Origin: Selenomonas sp.
GTDB taxonomy: Bacteria; Bacillota; Negativicutes; Selenomonadales; Selenomonadaceae
DNA: 48,434 bases
Reading direction: 5' to 3'
Assembly (NCBI GenBank): GCA_022773585.1
Contig: JALEZZ010000072.1
Location: 1-48,434, forward strand
A model generated the notes under the pieces. That model ran no database searches and was not told the DNA's origin. It saw only the letters and a program-made list of their open reading frames with translations. The position numbers and the translations under genes are program-made. Positions 24,633 to 33,253 of this stretch are shown here, in pieces. Within the stretch, counting starts at the first letter, position 1. Every line of letters starts with the position of its first letter.

Positions 24633-25777
24633 CGGACCTCCTCGACGATGGCCTCATGGTCGGCATAGTTCGTCGAATAGTGGTTGTGCCCATCGCGGTC
24701 GGCGACAAAGTAAAGATAGTCGGTGTCGGCCGGATAGAGCACAGCCTCGATGGCCGCCATGCCAGGGCTCGCGATGGGCCCAGGCGGCAAGCCTTTGTTC
24801 TGATACGTATTGTATGGCGAATCGACCTTCGTGTCGGCAAGCGAGAGGTCTTCTTTCGGATCGTCGCGCAGATACTGGAACGTCGTGTCGGACTGCAGCG
24901 GCATGCCAATCTTGAGGCGCTTGAGGAAGACCTGCGCGACTTTCGGGCGGTCCTCTTCGAACTTTGCCTCTTTCTCGACAAGCGAGGCGAGCGTCACGAG
25001 TTCATAAATCGAAAGATTCATCTGCTTGGCCCGCGCACGGAGCTTCGGCGTCAGGCGCTGGTCAAAATCGGAAGACATTTCCTTCAGGATGGAATCGACA
25101 TCATAGTCGGATCGCAGCACGTACGTGTCGGGGAACAAAAAGCCCTCGCAGGCGTAAAACGTGCCGTCATGCTTCTCGACGTAGTCGTAGGGGCGGTAGT
25201 TCTCCGCCTTCTTCAAGAATTCTTTTTCGTCCACGATACCAGCATCCCCGAGTCGTTTCGCGATGTCGCGGATGCGGAAGCCTTCCGGAATCGTGAACTT
25301 GATGCGCGTCGTCTCACCCGCGACGAGCTTCTGCAGCACGTCGCGCGGGTCCATGCCCGGATGGAGCTCGTACATGCCCGTCTTGATCTGGTTGTCATAG
25401 CCGTTGATTTTCGCGATGAACCAGAATTTCGTATGGCTCTCGATGACGCCGTGCTTCTCAAGCTCCGTGCCGATTTCGCCTGACGTCATGCCCTGCTTGA
25501 CATGAAGATAAATCTTTTCGTCTGGGTCGAGCTGCGCGGCTCGTTGCGGGTTTCCCGAGCCCGCGATGGCCGCCACCATGCTGACGAGACAGACAAGAAA
25601 CACGGCGGCAATGATGCCCACGGCAATCTTTCGCTGGCGCGCATCCGCCTTCTTCCAGACTCCCTCCGCCGCTTGTCTTCCCTTGGAAGCCCAGGGTCCG
25701 AATTCCCTGCCGAGCGTGGAAAATCCTTTGCCGAGCTCGGCGAGAACCTCGAGCAGTTTCTGCTTCAAAAATGGCAT
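24629..25777 (-). CDS. mltG: Endolytic murein transglycosylase MltG
   Basis: 382 residues. A Lys-rich cytoplasmic N-terminus is followed by one membrane helix (about 50-70), a LysM-like segment, and the YceG catalytic domain. The catalytic Glu is in LASLVEKEAKFEEDRPKVAQ, with VFLKRLKIGMPLQSDTTFQY and SPYNTYQNKGLPPGPIASPG after it. It cuts nascent glycan strands at the membrane and sets strand length. Located between the DUF1292 gene and trmR. Confidence 0.95.
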   Translation of the reverse strand: MPFLKQKLLEVLAELGKGFSTLGREFGPWASKGRQAAEGVWKKADARQRKIAVGIIAAVFLVCLVSMVAAIAGSGNPQRAAQLDPDEKIYLHVKQGMTSGEIGTELEKHGVIESHTKFWFIAKINGYDNQIKTGMYELHPGMDPRDVLQKLVAGETTRIKFTIPEGFRIRDIAKRLGDAGIVDEKEFLKKAENYRPYDYVEKHDGTFYACEGFLFPDTYVLRSDYDVDSILKEMSSDFDQRLTPKLRARAKQMNLSIYELVTLASLVEKEAKFEEDRPKVAQVFLKRLKIGMPLQSDTTFQYLRDDPKEDLSLADTKVDSPYNTYQNKGLPPGPIASPGMAAIEAVLYPADTDYLYFVADRDGHNHYSTNYADHEAIVEEVR

Positions 25778-25840
25778 CCCCTTACAACAATTCTTCCTAA
25801 TTCCCTAATCCCTGTGATCTTCTTATCTGCAAGATGTGAG

Positions 25841-25871
25841 AAGAGCCGCCGCTTCAAGGGCAGCAGCTCTT
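25841..25871. terminator. Possible weak hairpin between the DUF1292 gene and mltG
   Basis: AAGAGC (25841-25846) pairs with GCTCTT (25866-25871), with further partial GC pairing. No T run follows on the minus strand, so it may attenuate or stabilise rather than terminate. Confidence 0.25.
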
Positions 25872-25883
25872 TTCTCGGGCAGG

Positions 25884-26210
25884 TCAGTCTTCCGCTGCTT
25901 CGTCGACGAGCGCGTCGTATGCCTTCTGCACACGTTCGAACTCTTCGTCGGTCGGTTCGACGTATTCCTCTTCCCCATCTTCATTTTTCACGATTTTTGC
26001 AATGATGACATCTTCATCGCCATCCTCGCAGCCGCATCCGCAGCCTGCTTCGTGTTCCTCATCGCCATGAAGGCCGACGAGGAGCGCATACTGCTCGTCG
26101 CCAACGGGGATGATCATTTCTTCTTCGTAGTAGAACTTCGTGCCATCCTCGTCTGTGAACTCAATGACCGTTGCATCGCCATCATCGAGAAAATCTTTTT
26201 CTTCTTCCAT
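25884..26210 (-). CDS. DUF1292 acidic protein
   Basis: 108 residues from ATG 26210 (MEEEKDFLDD) with GAGGCGG upstream. It is very acidic, with ATVIEFTDEDGTKFYYEEEM and the DUF1292 core DEQYALLVGL. An unusual CGCGCE stretch (three Cys within five residues) sits mid-protein and could bind metal. It belongs to the conserved ireB-ruvX-DUF1292 cluster; function unknown. Confidence 0.85.
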   Translation of the reverse strand: MEEEKDFLDDGDATVIEFTDEDGTKFYYEEEMIIPVGDEQYALLVGLHGDEEHEAGCGCGCEDGDEDVIIAKIVKNEDGEEEYVEPTDEEFERVQKAYDALVDEAAED

Positions 26211-26308
26211 GCAGTCCGCCTCTCTTTCTGTTTCAAAATGTTCTATGCACATTCTAACTGAAAACAGCCGTCCTTGTCAATCGACAGACGGTCCCGCGCA
26301 CGCGCGCG

Positions 26309-26725
26309 TCAGCGGATGCGGTCGAGATACCCCTGCAGGATGAAGACGGCCGCCATCTTGTCGATGACTTTCTTGCGCTTCTTGCGCGAGACGTCGCCCT
26401 CGAGCAGCGAGCGCGTCGCCGCGACGGTCGAAAGGCGCTCGTCCCAGAGTGCGATTTCGACGTCAGGAAACTGCTTCTTCACTTTTTCGAGAAACGCTTT
26501 GACGACTTCGCAGCGGTCGCCTTCCGTGCCGTTCATGTTCTTCGGATAGCCGGAGACGAGCGAATGCGTCTCATACTGCTCCATGAGCTCGCCAAGACGC
26601 GCGAGGTCTTTTTCGAGGCTCTTTCGGCGGATGGTTTCCACGCCCTGCGCCGTCAGCCCGAGGGGATCCGAGACCGCGATGCCGATCGTGCGGTCGCCAA
26701 TGTCGAGGCCGAGATACCGCTTCAT
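26309..26725 (-). CDS. ruvX: Putative pre-16S rRNA nuclease / Holliday junction resolvase YqgF
   Basis: 138 residues of RNase H fold: [20 protein letters not shown] at the N-terminus with the catalytic Asp, [20 protein letters not shown] mid-protein, and [20 protein letters not shown] with the later acidic residues. It overlaps ireB by four bases. Confidence 0.95.
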   Translation of the reverse strand: MKRYLGLDIGDRTIGIAVSDPLGLTAQGVETIRRKSLEKDLARLGELMEQYETHSLVSGYPKNMNGTEGDRCEVVKAFLEKVKKQFPDVEIALWDERLSTVAATRSLLEGDVSRKKRKKVIDKMAAVFILQGYLDRIR

Positions 26726-26973
26726 TTCGCTTTCTCCAGATAGCTGCGCACGAGCTCTTCGAGCAGTTCGTCGCGCTCGAGCTTGCGAATCTTGCTGCGC
26801 GCGTCGCCGTGGCTCGTGATATAGGCCGGATCGCCCGACAGCAGATAGCCGACGAGCTGGTTGATCGGGTTGTAGCCTTTTTCCTCCATCGCCTTGCAGA
26901 CGTCGCGGATGATTTTCTCGGCCTTGTTTTCGTCCGCCCCAAAGCGGAACATCATGGTTTCTTCACTGACCAT
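26722..26973 (-). CDS. ireB: IreB family regulatory phosphoprotein
   Basis: 83 residues: [20 protein letters not shown] and [20 protein letters not shown] are the family core. IreB of enterococci is a substrate of the IreK kinase and affects cephalosporin resistance. GGAGG is nine bases upstream of ATG 26973. The transposable element ends right at this ribosome site, so the normal upstream region (usually alaS) is missing here. Confidence 0.93.
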   Translation of the reverse strand: MVSEETMMFRFGADENKAEKIIRDVCKAMEEKGYNPINQLVGYLLSGDPAYITSHGDARSKIRKLERDELLEELVRSYLEKAK

Positions 26974-26986
26974 ATTTTTCTACCTC

Positions 26987-28461
26987 CAGTAGTTTACAAC
27001 TTCAAGCGGCCTCTTCCAGATGAGCGACCAACCATTTCAAAGCTTCCCGAATATGGTTGGTATTTTCATCAGTTTGCGCTATTCGGTTCATCTTCGTGAA
27101 AAATACTTCCTCTCGAATTTGTTTTCCGAGAACAGAACGCACCTCTTGTGCGCTCATTCCTTTCAAATTGCCTAAGTTCGGCATGGCATAAGGAAGAATC
27201 CGCATGGCGGCGTGCGCGATGTTGACGAGATTTACAAGATGCTCGATGCCATCCCTGCTGCGAAGCTGGTATTCTTTGAGAGACCAGAACAGTTTCTGCT
27301 CGTAGTAGTTCACCTCGATGTTCCAACGGAATCCATAGAGGCGCAACGGGTAGAATACCACGTCTTTCGGCCCTGCCTGGCGGAGCCCACGGCTTTCCTG
27401 CCACGCACAACTCATGTGCAGATTGTCAGGACAAACCGTGCTGAGAAACAAGCGACGCGTTCCCTTCTTTGACTGCGTGACATAAGCATAGACGAGACGG
27501 GTTCCAAAAAGATTCGTCAGGACGCGGCGGCAGCCGACAAGGTACTCCCCCATGTGGTAACGGCAGTCAAAATCATCCATGGAAATTTTCGCACCGCGTT
27601 TTTTCGGCCTCCCGCGCTTTCCCGTTGGTGCTGGGCGACGCGCGTACATTGCCGTATCGACACGGACGTTGGTGATGATGGAAAGATTTTGGTATCTGCT
27701 CGTCCGCTCCAAAAGCGGTTTCTTTGCGTACCAGCTGTCAAATGAGAGGATGGCCTGGCGTTCGTCCAACTCCGGCATGACAGCATCTACGAGATCTGCC
27801 GCGAGTTCCAGTTTGCTCTTGTCGCCATCTTTGCGCCACAGCTCGTAGCCGATGGGGACGGAAACATAATGGATGCGCGAGACGCCGTGGACAACGAGTA
27901 CGGATGGAACGCAGATGGTGAGGCTCACAAAGCAGTGACCGTTCACATACGGATGTCCCGTGTGATCTGAATGGTCGAAAAGGACAGCAGCGTCTTCGAA
28001 CTTCTTCCCATACTTTGCGACTGTCGTGTCATCCACGCTCAAGAAGACCGGCTCGTTTCGAAGTTCTTTGGGAATGACGGCGAGCGCCATCTGGATGTTC
28101 GTTCTCACGATTTGCTGGAAGCTGATGTCTGGATGCTTGCAGGCGCGATAGTAGCAGTTCTGCGAAGCGGGCGCGGCATCTTTCAGGAAATGGCGGAACA
28201 GGAAACGGATGGACGGGCAGCATCCGAGCGCCAGCATGGCAATCAAGAGCCACAGGAGAAGCCGGCGCGTCCTTTCCGTCAGCCCAGGAAAAAATTTGGA
28301 GAAGTAGCTCGCCAGTCTACCAACCGTCGTCTTTTCGTTGTATAATAAGTCCATCGCATGACGCCTCGTTTCGAGCTATTTGTTGTTGCAGACTTATTGT
28401 ACTTCGAAAGGCGCGTCATGCGTCATTTTATTTTTCAGGACTCAAAAGTTGTAAACTGCTG
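26987..28461 (-). mobile_element. Complete insertion sequence with DDE transposase
   Basis: 1475 bp bounded by imperfect 16-bp terminal repeats: CAGTAGTTTACAACTT (26987-27002) and, read inverted, CAGCAGTTTACAACTT (28461-28446), with one mismatch. It carries one transposase gene that stops inside the left repeat. No convincing target duplication is visible outside the repeats (left flank ..TTCTACCT, right flank ATACATACTG). A second inverted repeat near the transposase start (GCATGACGCCTCG at 28356 and its partner ending GCGCGTCATGC at 28423) may regulate it. Confidence 0.85.
27002..28354 (-). CDS. IS4/IS701-like DDE transposase
   Basis: 450 residues, full length. The first catalytic Asp region is VFLSVDDTTVAKYGKKFEDA. 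The second is ILSFDSWYAKKPLLE. The C-terminal Glu region is WNIEVNYYEQKLFWSLKEYQ. A basic patch, TGKRGRPKKRG, follows the second motif. The family assignment (IS4 superfamily, possibly IS701) is by motif layout. No frameshift or internal stop is seen, so it may be active. Confidence 0.85.
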   Translation of the reverse strand: MDLLYNEKTTVGRLASYFSKFFPGLTERTRRLLLWLLIAMLALGCCPSIRFLFRHFLKDAAPASQNCYYRACKHPDISFQQIVRTNIQMALAVIPKELRNEPVFLSVDDTTVAKYGKKFEDAAVLFDHSDHTGHPYVNGHCFVSLTICVPSVLVVHGVSRIHYVSVPIGYELWRKDGDKSKLELAADLVDAVMPELDERQAILSFDSWYAKKPLLERTSRYQNLSIITNVRVDTAMYARRPAPTGKRGRPKKRGAKISMDDFDCRYHMGEYLVGCRRVLTNLFGTRLVYAYVTQSKKGTRRLFLSTVCPDNLHMSCAWQESRGLRQAGPKDVVFYPLRLYGFRWNIEVNYYEQKLFWSLKEYQLRSRDGIEHLVNLVNIAHAAMRILPYAMPNLGNLKGMSAQEVRSVLGKQIREEVFFTKMNRIAQTDENTNHIREALKWLVAHLEEAA

Positions 28462-28538
28462 ATACATACTGCAACATGGTATTTGTGATATGGAAGGGCG
28501 GCTGATAGGGTTCCATGAGGATCACCTCGGCTGATGTT

Positions 28539-28566
28539 TTGACTTGCGTATTATCTTGCGTATTAT
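28539..28566 (+). promoter_or_regulatory. Candidate radA promoter over a 12-bp tandem repeat
   Basis: TTGACT (28539-28544), a 16-base spacer and TATTAT (28561-28566). The spacer and -10 are built from two perfect copies of CTTGCGTATTAT (28543-28554 and 28555-28566), which is unusual and may mark an operator. Confidence 0.45.
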
Positions 28567-28651
28567 CTTGCTATAGTATACCATGTTCTGGTGGAGCGCG
28601 TAAGAAGTTTCCACTGGAATGTGAACGGGAATGAAAGAGGGAGGAAGGACT

Positions 28652-30034
28652 TTGGCGAAGAAGAAGACGCGGTATGTCTGCCAGCAGTGCGGGTATGATA
28701 CGGTGCAGTGGCTCGGGAAGTGTCCGGGGTGCGGGGCTTGGAATACGATGGTCGAAGAGGTCATCGCCGAGACGCCGAAAGGGCTCGGCGCGGGCGGCGT
28801 GCGGCTCGGGCTGGGCGATGCGGAGGCGCCGAAGCCGATTGGCGATGTCGTGACGGAGGACTTGCCGCGCTTTTCGACGGGCTCGCCGGAGCTCGACCGC
28901 GTGCTGGGTGGCGGCGTCATCCCAGGCTCGATGGTGCTGATCGTCGGCGATCCGGGCGTCGGCAAGTCGAGCCTGACGCTGGCGGCCTGCGCGGCCGTCG
29001 CGCGGCAGAAGAAGCGCGTGCTCTATGTGACGGGCGAAGAGAGCACGCGGCAGGTGCGCATGCGCGCCGACCGTCTCGATGCGATTGCCGAGACGCTCTA
29101 TGTCGTCAGTGAAACGAATCTTGACACGATCAAGACGCACATCGAGAACGTGAAGCCGGAGCTGCTTGTCATCGATTCCATCCAGACGATGCTGCGGCCG
29201 GAGGTCGCGAGCGCGCCGGGCAGCGTGTCGCAGGTGCGCGAGTGTGCGGCGGAACTCTTGCGCATCGCGAAGACGGAGGGCATCGCGGCGTTCGTCATCG
29301 GCCATGTCACGAAGGAGGGCAATCTCGCGGGCCCGCGCGTCCTCGAGCATATCGTCGATACCGTACTCTATTTCGAGGGCGAGCGCAATGCCGAGTACCG
29401 CGTGCTGCGCGCCGTCAAGAACCGTTTCGGCAGCACGAATGAACTCGGCCTCTTCGAGATGCGCGAGAGCGGCCTCGTCGATGTGCCAGATGCGTCGAAG
29501 CTGTTCCTCTCCGACCGCTCGGATGAGAGCGGCACGGTCATCGTGCCGACGGTCGAGGGCACGCGGCCGCTCTTGGTCGAGGTGCAGGCACTCGTCGCGC
29601 CGACGCCGTTCGTGCCGCCGCGCCGCACGTCGGACGCCGTGGACATCAAGCGCATCCAGCTGCTGCTCGCGGTGCTCGAGAAGCGCGTGCACCTGCAGAT
29701 TGGTGCCTGCGATGTCTATGTGAAGGTCGCGGGCGGCATCCACATCGACGAGCCCGCGGCCGATCTCGCACTCTGTGTCGCGATGGCATCGAGCTTTGCG
29801 AACCGGCAGCTGCGCGAGAAGACGATCGTCTTTGGCGAAGTCGGTCTCGGCGGCGAAGTGCGCGCCGTTTCGCAGGCGGAGCTGCGCGTGCACGAGGCGA
29901 AGCGCCTCGGCTTCACGAGCGCCATTTTGCCGCAGAAGAATTACGAGCAGATCGCCCAGGAGATGCAGGGCATCGCGCTCTATGGCGCGGCGACGCTCGG
30001 CGAAGCGCTGCGCCTCGCGATGCCGCGAGGATGA
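28652..30034 (+). CDS. radA: DNA repair protein RadA
   Basis: 460 residues from TTG 28652, chosen because GGAGG stands seven bases upstream and MAKKKTRYVCQQCGY is the usual RadA start. It has a C4 zinc finger (CQQCGY...GKCPGCG), a RecA-like ATPase with Walker A GDPGVGKSSL, the RadA motif KNRFGSTNELGLFEM, and a C-terminal Lon-like domain. It processes recombination intermediates by driving branch migration. Confidence 0.96.
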   Translation: MAKKKTRYVCQQCGYDTVQWLGKCPGCGAWNTMVEEVIAETPKGLGAGGVRLGLGDAEAPKPIGDVVTEDLPRFSTGSPELDRVLGGGVIPGSMVLIVGDPGVGKSSLTLAACAAVARQKKRVLYVTGEESTRQVRMRADRLDAIAETLYVVSETNLDTIKTHIENVKPELLVIDSIQTMLRPEVASAPGSVSQVRECAAELLRIAKTEGIAAFVIGHVTKEGNLAGPRVLEHIVDTVLYFEGERNAEYRVLRAVKNRFGSTNELGLFEMRESGLVDVPDASKLFLSDRSDESGTVIVPTVEGTRPLLVEVQALVAPTPFVPPRRTSDAVDIKRIQLLLAVLEKRVHLQIGACDVYVKVAGGIHIDEPAADLALCVAMASSFANRQLREKTIVFGEVGLGGEVRAVSQAELRVHEAKRLGFTSAILPQKNYEQIAQEMQGIALYGAATLGEALRLAMPRG

Positions 30035-30084
30035 CATAAGAAACAATAGGCCCTTTCTCCCTGCTCCCCTCCAAAGGCAGCGCG

Positions 30085-30112
30085 TTGCATTCTGGAAAAA
30101 AGATGATAGAAT
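30085..30112 (+). promoter_or_regulatory. Candidate promoter of the pel operon
   Basis: TTGCAT (30085-30090), a 16-base spacer and TAGAAT (30107-30112), 60 bases before the pelD start. Just downstream, TATCGT and ACGATA form a short inverted repeat (about 30122-30142), a possible operator or leader hairpin. I see no c-di-GMP riboswitch in this leader. Confidence 0.5.
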
Positions 30113-30172
30113 AGAGGAAAGTATCGTAGGGGAAAACGATAATTTGGGACGTAAGAATGGGGCTGGGAAATC

Positions 30173-32353
30173 ATGAAGGAACGACAGGAACAGACAGAAC
30201 GGAAGGAACGGAAGAAGCAACGGAGCCAGCTCCTGCTCGTGGACATGCCAGACGTCCTCGCGGAGCCTCTGACTGCTGGTTTTGCCAAGGAGGACTGGCA
30301 GGTCTGCGTCATTGGGAAGGGCGCGGCCATCGCTGGCGCCAAGCGATATGATAACGACCTCATGACGGAGGAAGCCGAGGACGTCTTTGCACTTGAAGAT
30401 GCGGATGTCCTCGCGGCGCCGCTCACTGGCGGGATGACGGCCGCGCGCCTCGAGCGCCTGTTGACGCTTGCTGGGAGGCAGCAGCATCTTCAACATATCT
30501 TTCTGTTCAGCAGCGCCGATGTCTTTTCGGGCAAGGTACCCGCGAGCGAGCAGGCCGAGACTGCCCCGGCGACGGAGGCGGGACGCCGCCATGCACGCCT
30601 GGAAGCGCTCGCGCTCGCATGGAAGAAGGAAGAGCATCTGCCTATCACGGTTGTGCGCCTGCCCGAGCTCCTGGGCGAGGGCCTGACGGCACACGACGGT
30701 TTTTTCGGCGCATTCCTCGCGGCAGCTGGTGATGAGAGCGAATCCGCTGTGCGCGTCGATGGTGCACAGGAATTTCTCGCGGCCCGGGATGCGGTTTATG
30801 GCATCTGGAGCGCCGTCGAGCGTGATTTTTCCGGCGACGTCCTGCATCTCGGCAGCGGCCAGGGCTATGGCTTTGACACGTTTGCGGGCGAGGTGCGCGG
30901 CTGTCTGCCGGATGGGACGAAGCTCCCAGAGACTGCCAAGGGGCGCGCGGCAGTGGCGATGCTCTCGTTCGGCGCACCGTTCCTCGACTGCGCTCTTGCC
31001 TCCAGCGAGCTCGGTTGGCAGCCGCGCTGCGACATCCGCGAGAGCCTCGAAGCAACGGTGCACTCGTTTTTCGACCGCCACGAAGCGGCAGAAAAAGCCA
31101 GGACGTCGGAAACGCAGCGCACGCGCATGAAAAAGCTTTGGAACCAGGCGGTGCCGTATGTCGAGAACTTCGTTGGCGCCCTGCTCATGGTGAGCGTTGC
31201 GGCCCTCCAGAATGGCACGCCCGTGAACCGCTCTGTCGGCATTGATTTCAATTACCTCTACATTGGCACGTTCGGCCTTCTTTACGGAAAGCGGCAGGCG
31301 ATGATTTCCGTTGCGGCATCGCTTGCGATTCTTGTTGCGGGTTTCCTGATGCGCGGTGCGGATGCGGTCGGGCTGCTTTATGACCCTCTGCAGCTGATGC
31401 ATTTTATCTCGTACCTTTTCATCGGCGTGCTGGCGGGATATTTCGCCGACCGTGCGAACTATGAGCGTGCGGCAGGCGCATGGCGCGACCGGCAGGCGCG
31501 CGAGCAGCAGTCGTTCCTCAAGCGCGTCTATCAGGAGAGCGTTCATGTCAAAGACCGCCTTTATCGGCAGATTGTCAATGCCGATGACAGCATCGGGCGC
31601 GTCTACCATATCGTGCGGCGGCTCGACAGCGTCGAGGAGGAAAATCTCTTCACGCAGACGGCGGCAGTCACGGCGGAAGTCCTCGGTGTCACGGATGTCG
31701 CGGTTTATGTTGTGAGCCGTGACGGTTACTATCTGCGTCAGAAAGTCCGCATGGGCGAGCTCGCGGCGGAGCGCCCGCATTCGCTGCGCGTCGAGGATCA
31801 TCCATATCTCCTCGACCTCTTCCACACGAAGCGCGTCTTTGCGAACCGTGCCCTCAAAGATGATGTGCCCGACCTCGCGGCGCCGGTCGTCTATGAGGAA
31901 AACGTCATCGCCGTCATCGAAATCTATGGCCTCGACTTCACGCAGTGGAGCTACTATGAGCAGAACCTCCTGTCACTGACCGCGCGCCTTGTCGCGGCCT
32001 CGCTCGGCCGTGCCGCCCGCTTCGAGCAGGAGGCGGCTGAAAAGCGCTATCTGCCAGATACGCGCATTCTCAAGGGCGCGGAGTTCCAGAAAGTCCTCGC
32101 AGAGCTCGTGGAGCGCCGCCGCCTCACGAAAGACAATCCTGCGATGCTGCTGCCCGTCGAACTCCAGGGCATGACGGTGCCCGAGCTCGATGAAAAGCTC
32201 GCGCACTGCATCCGCGCCGAGGACTTTGCGGGCGAGTACGAGGGTGGCATCGCGCTGCTGCTGCCAGATGTCGCGGGCGATACACTCGGCCTCGTGCGCG
32301 AGCGCCTGGCACGGGCAGGCGTCGAGACGGACGAAGGAAGGGCGATGGTCTGA
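30173..32353 (+). CDS. pelD: PelD-like c-di-GMP receptor with N-terminal SDR-like domain
   Basis: 726 residues. About 18-310 resembles an NAD-dependent epimerase/SDR fold, but the glycine-rich nucleotide motif and the YxxxK catalytic pair are not seen (an FSSADVF stretch remains), so it is probably inactive. Four membrane helices occupy about 327-425. A GAF domain follows (about 455-610). The C-terminal GGDEF-like domain (about 615-726) has EGGIA in place of GGDEF but keeps RAED at 681-684 exactly five residues before it, the spacing of a c-di-GMP inhibitory site. In Pseudomonas, PelD binds c-di-GMP through such a site to switch on Pel synthesis. It is the first gene of the operon. Confidence 0.85.
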   Translation: MKERQEQTERKERKKQRSQLLLVDMPDVLAEPLTAGFAKEDWQVCVIGKGAAIAGAKRYDNDLMTEEAEDVFALEDADVLAAPLTGGMTAARLERLLTLAGRQQHLQHIFLFSSADVFSGKVPASEQAETAPATEAGRRHARLEALALAWKKEEHLPITVVRLPELLGEGLTAHDGFFGAFLAAAGDESESAVRVDGAQEFLAARDAVYGIWSAVERDFSGDVLHLGSGQGYGFDTFAGEVRGCLPDGTKLPETAKGRAAVAMLSFGAPFLDCALASSELGWQPRCDIRESLEATVHSFFDRHEAAEKARTSETQRTRMKKLWNQAVPYVENFVGALLMVSVAALQNGTPVNRSVGIDFNYLYIGTFGLLYGKRQAMISVAASLAILVAGFLMRGADAVGLLYDPLQLMHFISYLFIGVLAGYFADRANYERAAGAWRDRQAREQQSFLKRVYQESVHVKDRLYRQIVNADDSIGRVYHIVRRLDSVEEENLFTQTAAVTAEVLGVTDVAVYVVSRDGYYLRQKVRMGELAAERPHSLRVEDHPYLLDLFHTKRVFANRALKDDVPDLAAPVVYEENVIAVIEIYGLDFTQWSYYEQNLLSLTARLVAASLGRAARFEQEAAEKRYLPDTRILKGAEFQKVLAELVERRRLTKDNPAMLLPVELQGMTVPELDEKLAHCIRAEDFAGEYEGGIALLLPDVAGDTLGLVRERLARAGVETDEGRAMV

Positions 32354-33253
32354 ATGTCCACCGTTGCAGTCTTCTTCATCATTCATGCCGCCGTTGTCCT
32401 CCTTTGGTTTTTCGTCGCGAGCCGATTCCGCACGCGCCAGCAGGCAGCTGTCGAAAGCATCCTCGTGCTGCTGCTGCCAGTCTTCGGCGTCCTGATTCTG
32501 TTTTCGTGGCGGGTCGTCTGCCGCCTGTTCCATTATGATGTGCATCATCCGGAGCCGCTTGAGGATGACCGTGATGACTTTTCCATCAGCACGATGGACT
32601 ACCAGGCTGACATTGTGCCGCTTTCGGATACATATCTGCTGGGGGACGCGCGCATGAAGCGACGCCTCTTCACGAATGCCATCAAGCAGGAAGTTGTCGA
32701 GAATCCCGATATTCTGCGCGAAGCCGTGCGCGATGAAGATCGCGAAATCACGTATTATGCCGTTTCGATGATGACAGCCCGCATGGGAAAGGTGTCAGAC
32801 GACATCGATGCGGCCGAGCAGGAACTTTCAAAAGACCTCGGCGCGGAGGAGCGAGAGGGCCTGCTCACGCGTTATGCCGACCTGCTCGAAGATTATCTGA
32901 AAAATGGTTATGGAGACGCTGACAGCCGTGCGGCAAAGGAACAGCATCTTTTGGAAACGCTTGCCGAACTCGTGCGTCTGGAACCGGACATCGACGAGAT
33001 CAGAGAACAGCAGATTCGCGCGCAGATTCGCGCGAAAGCCTTTGACGAGGCTCATGCGGCCTGCAAGGCATACGAAGCGGAACGGCCGCAGGCGGAGGGG
33101 CCGGTCTATCTGCGGCTCATGCTCGCCGTGGCCGAACGCGATGACGCCGGCGTCCGCACGGCGGTGAAAGAGCTCCGTGCGCTGCCCGTGCGCCTGTCGC
33201 CGGAAGCGCTCACGGCCATTCGTTATTGGGGAGGGAAAGCAAGGAATGAATAA
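32354..33253 (+). CDS. pelE: PelE-like membrane protein with TPR-like domain
   Basis: 299 residues starting immediately after the pelD stop. Two N-terminal hydrophobic helices (about 3-22 and 35-53) precede a soluble helical domain with TPR-like segments (EIREQQIRAQIRAKAFDEAH). In known Pel systems PelE is an inner-membrane TPR protein that works with PelD and PelG. Sequence similarity is weak and the call rests on topology and operon position. It overlaps the next gene by eight bases. Confidence 0.7.
   Translation: MSTVAVFFIIHAAVVLLWFFVASRFRTRQQAAVESILVLLLPVFGVLILFSWRVVCRLFHYDVHHPEPLEDDRDDFSISTMDYQADIVPLSDTYLLGDARMKRRLFTNAIKQEVVENPDILREAVRDEDREITYYAVSMMTARMGKVSDDIDAAEQELSKDLGAEEREGLLTRYADLLEDYLKNGYGDADSRAAKEQHLLETLAELVRLEPDIDEIREQQIRAQIRAKAFDEAHAACKAYEAERPQAEGPVYLRLMLAVAERDDAGVRTAVKELRALPVRLSPEALTAIRYWGGKARNE

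Noticed and set aside
26975..28475. Target-site duplication of the IS4-like element
   Set aside because: Bases outside the terminal repeats do not form a convincing direct repeat, so none is claimed.
30113..30172. c-di-GMP riboswitch upstream of pelD
   Set aside because: The 60-base leader is too short and lacks conserved GEMM blocks; control through PelD itself is the better explanation.
28571..31825. Minus-strand open frame of 1084 codons across radA and pelD
   Set aside because: It spans two real genes and their gap, has Arg/His-rich composition and no ribosome site or domain. High GC and codon bias explain it.
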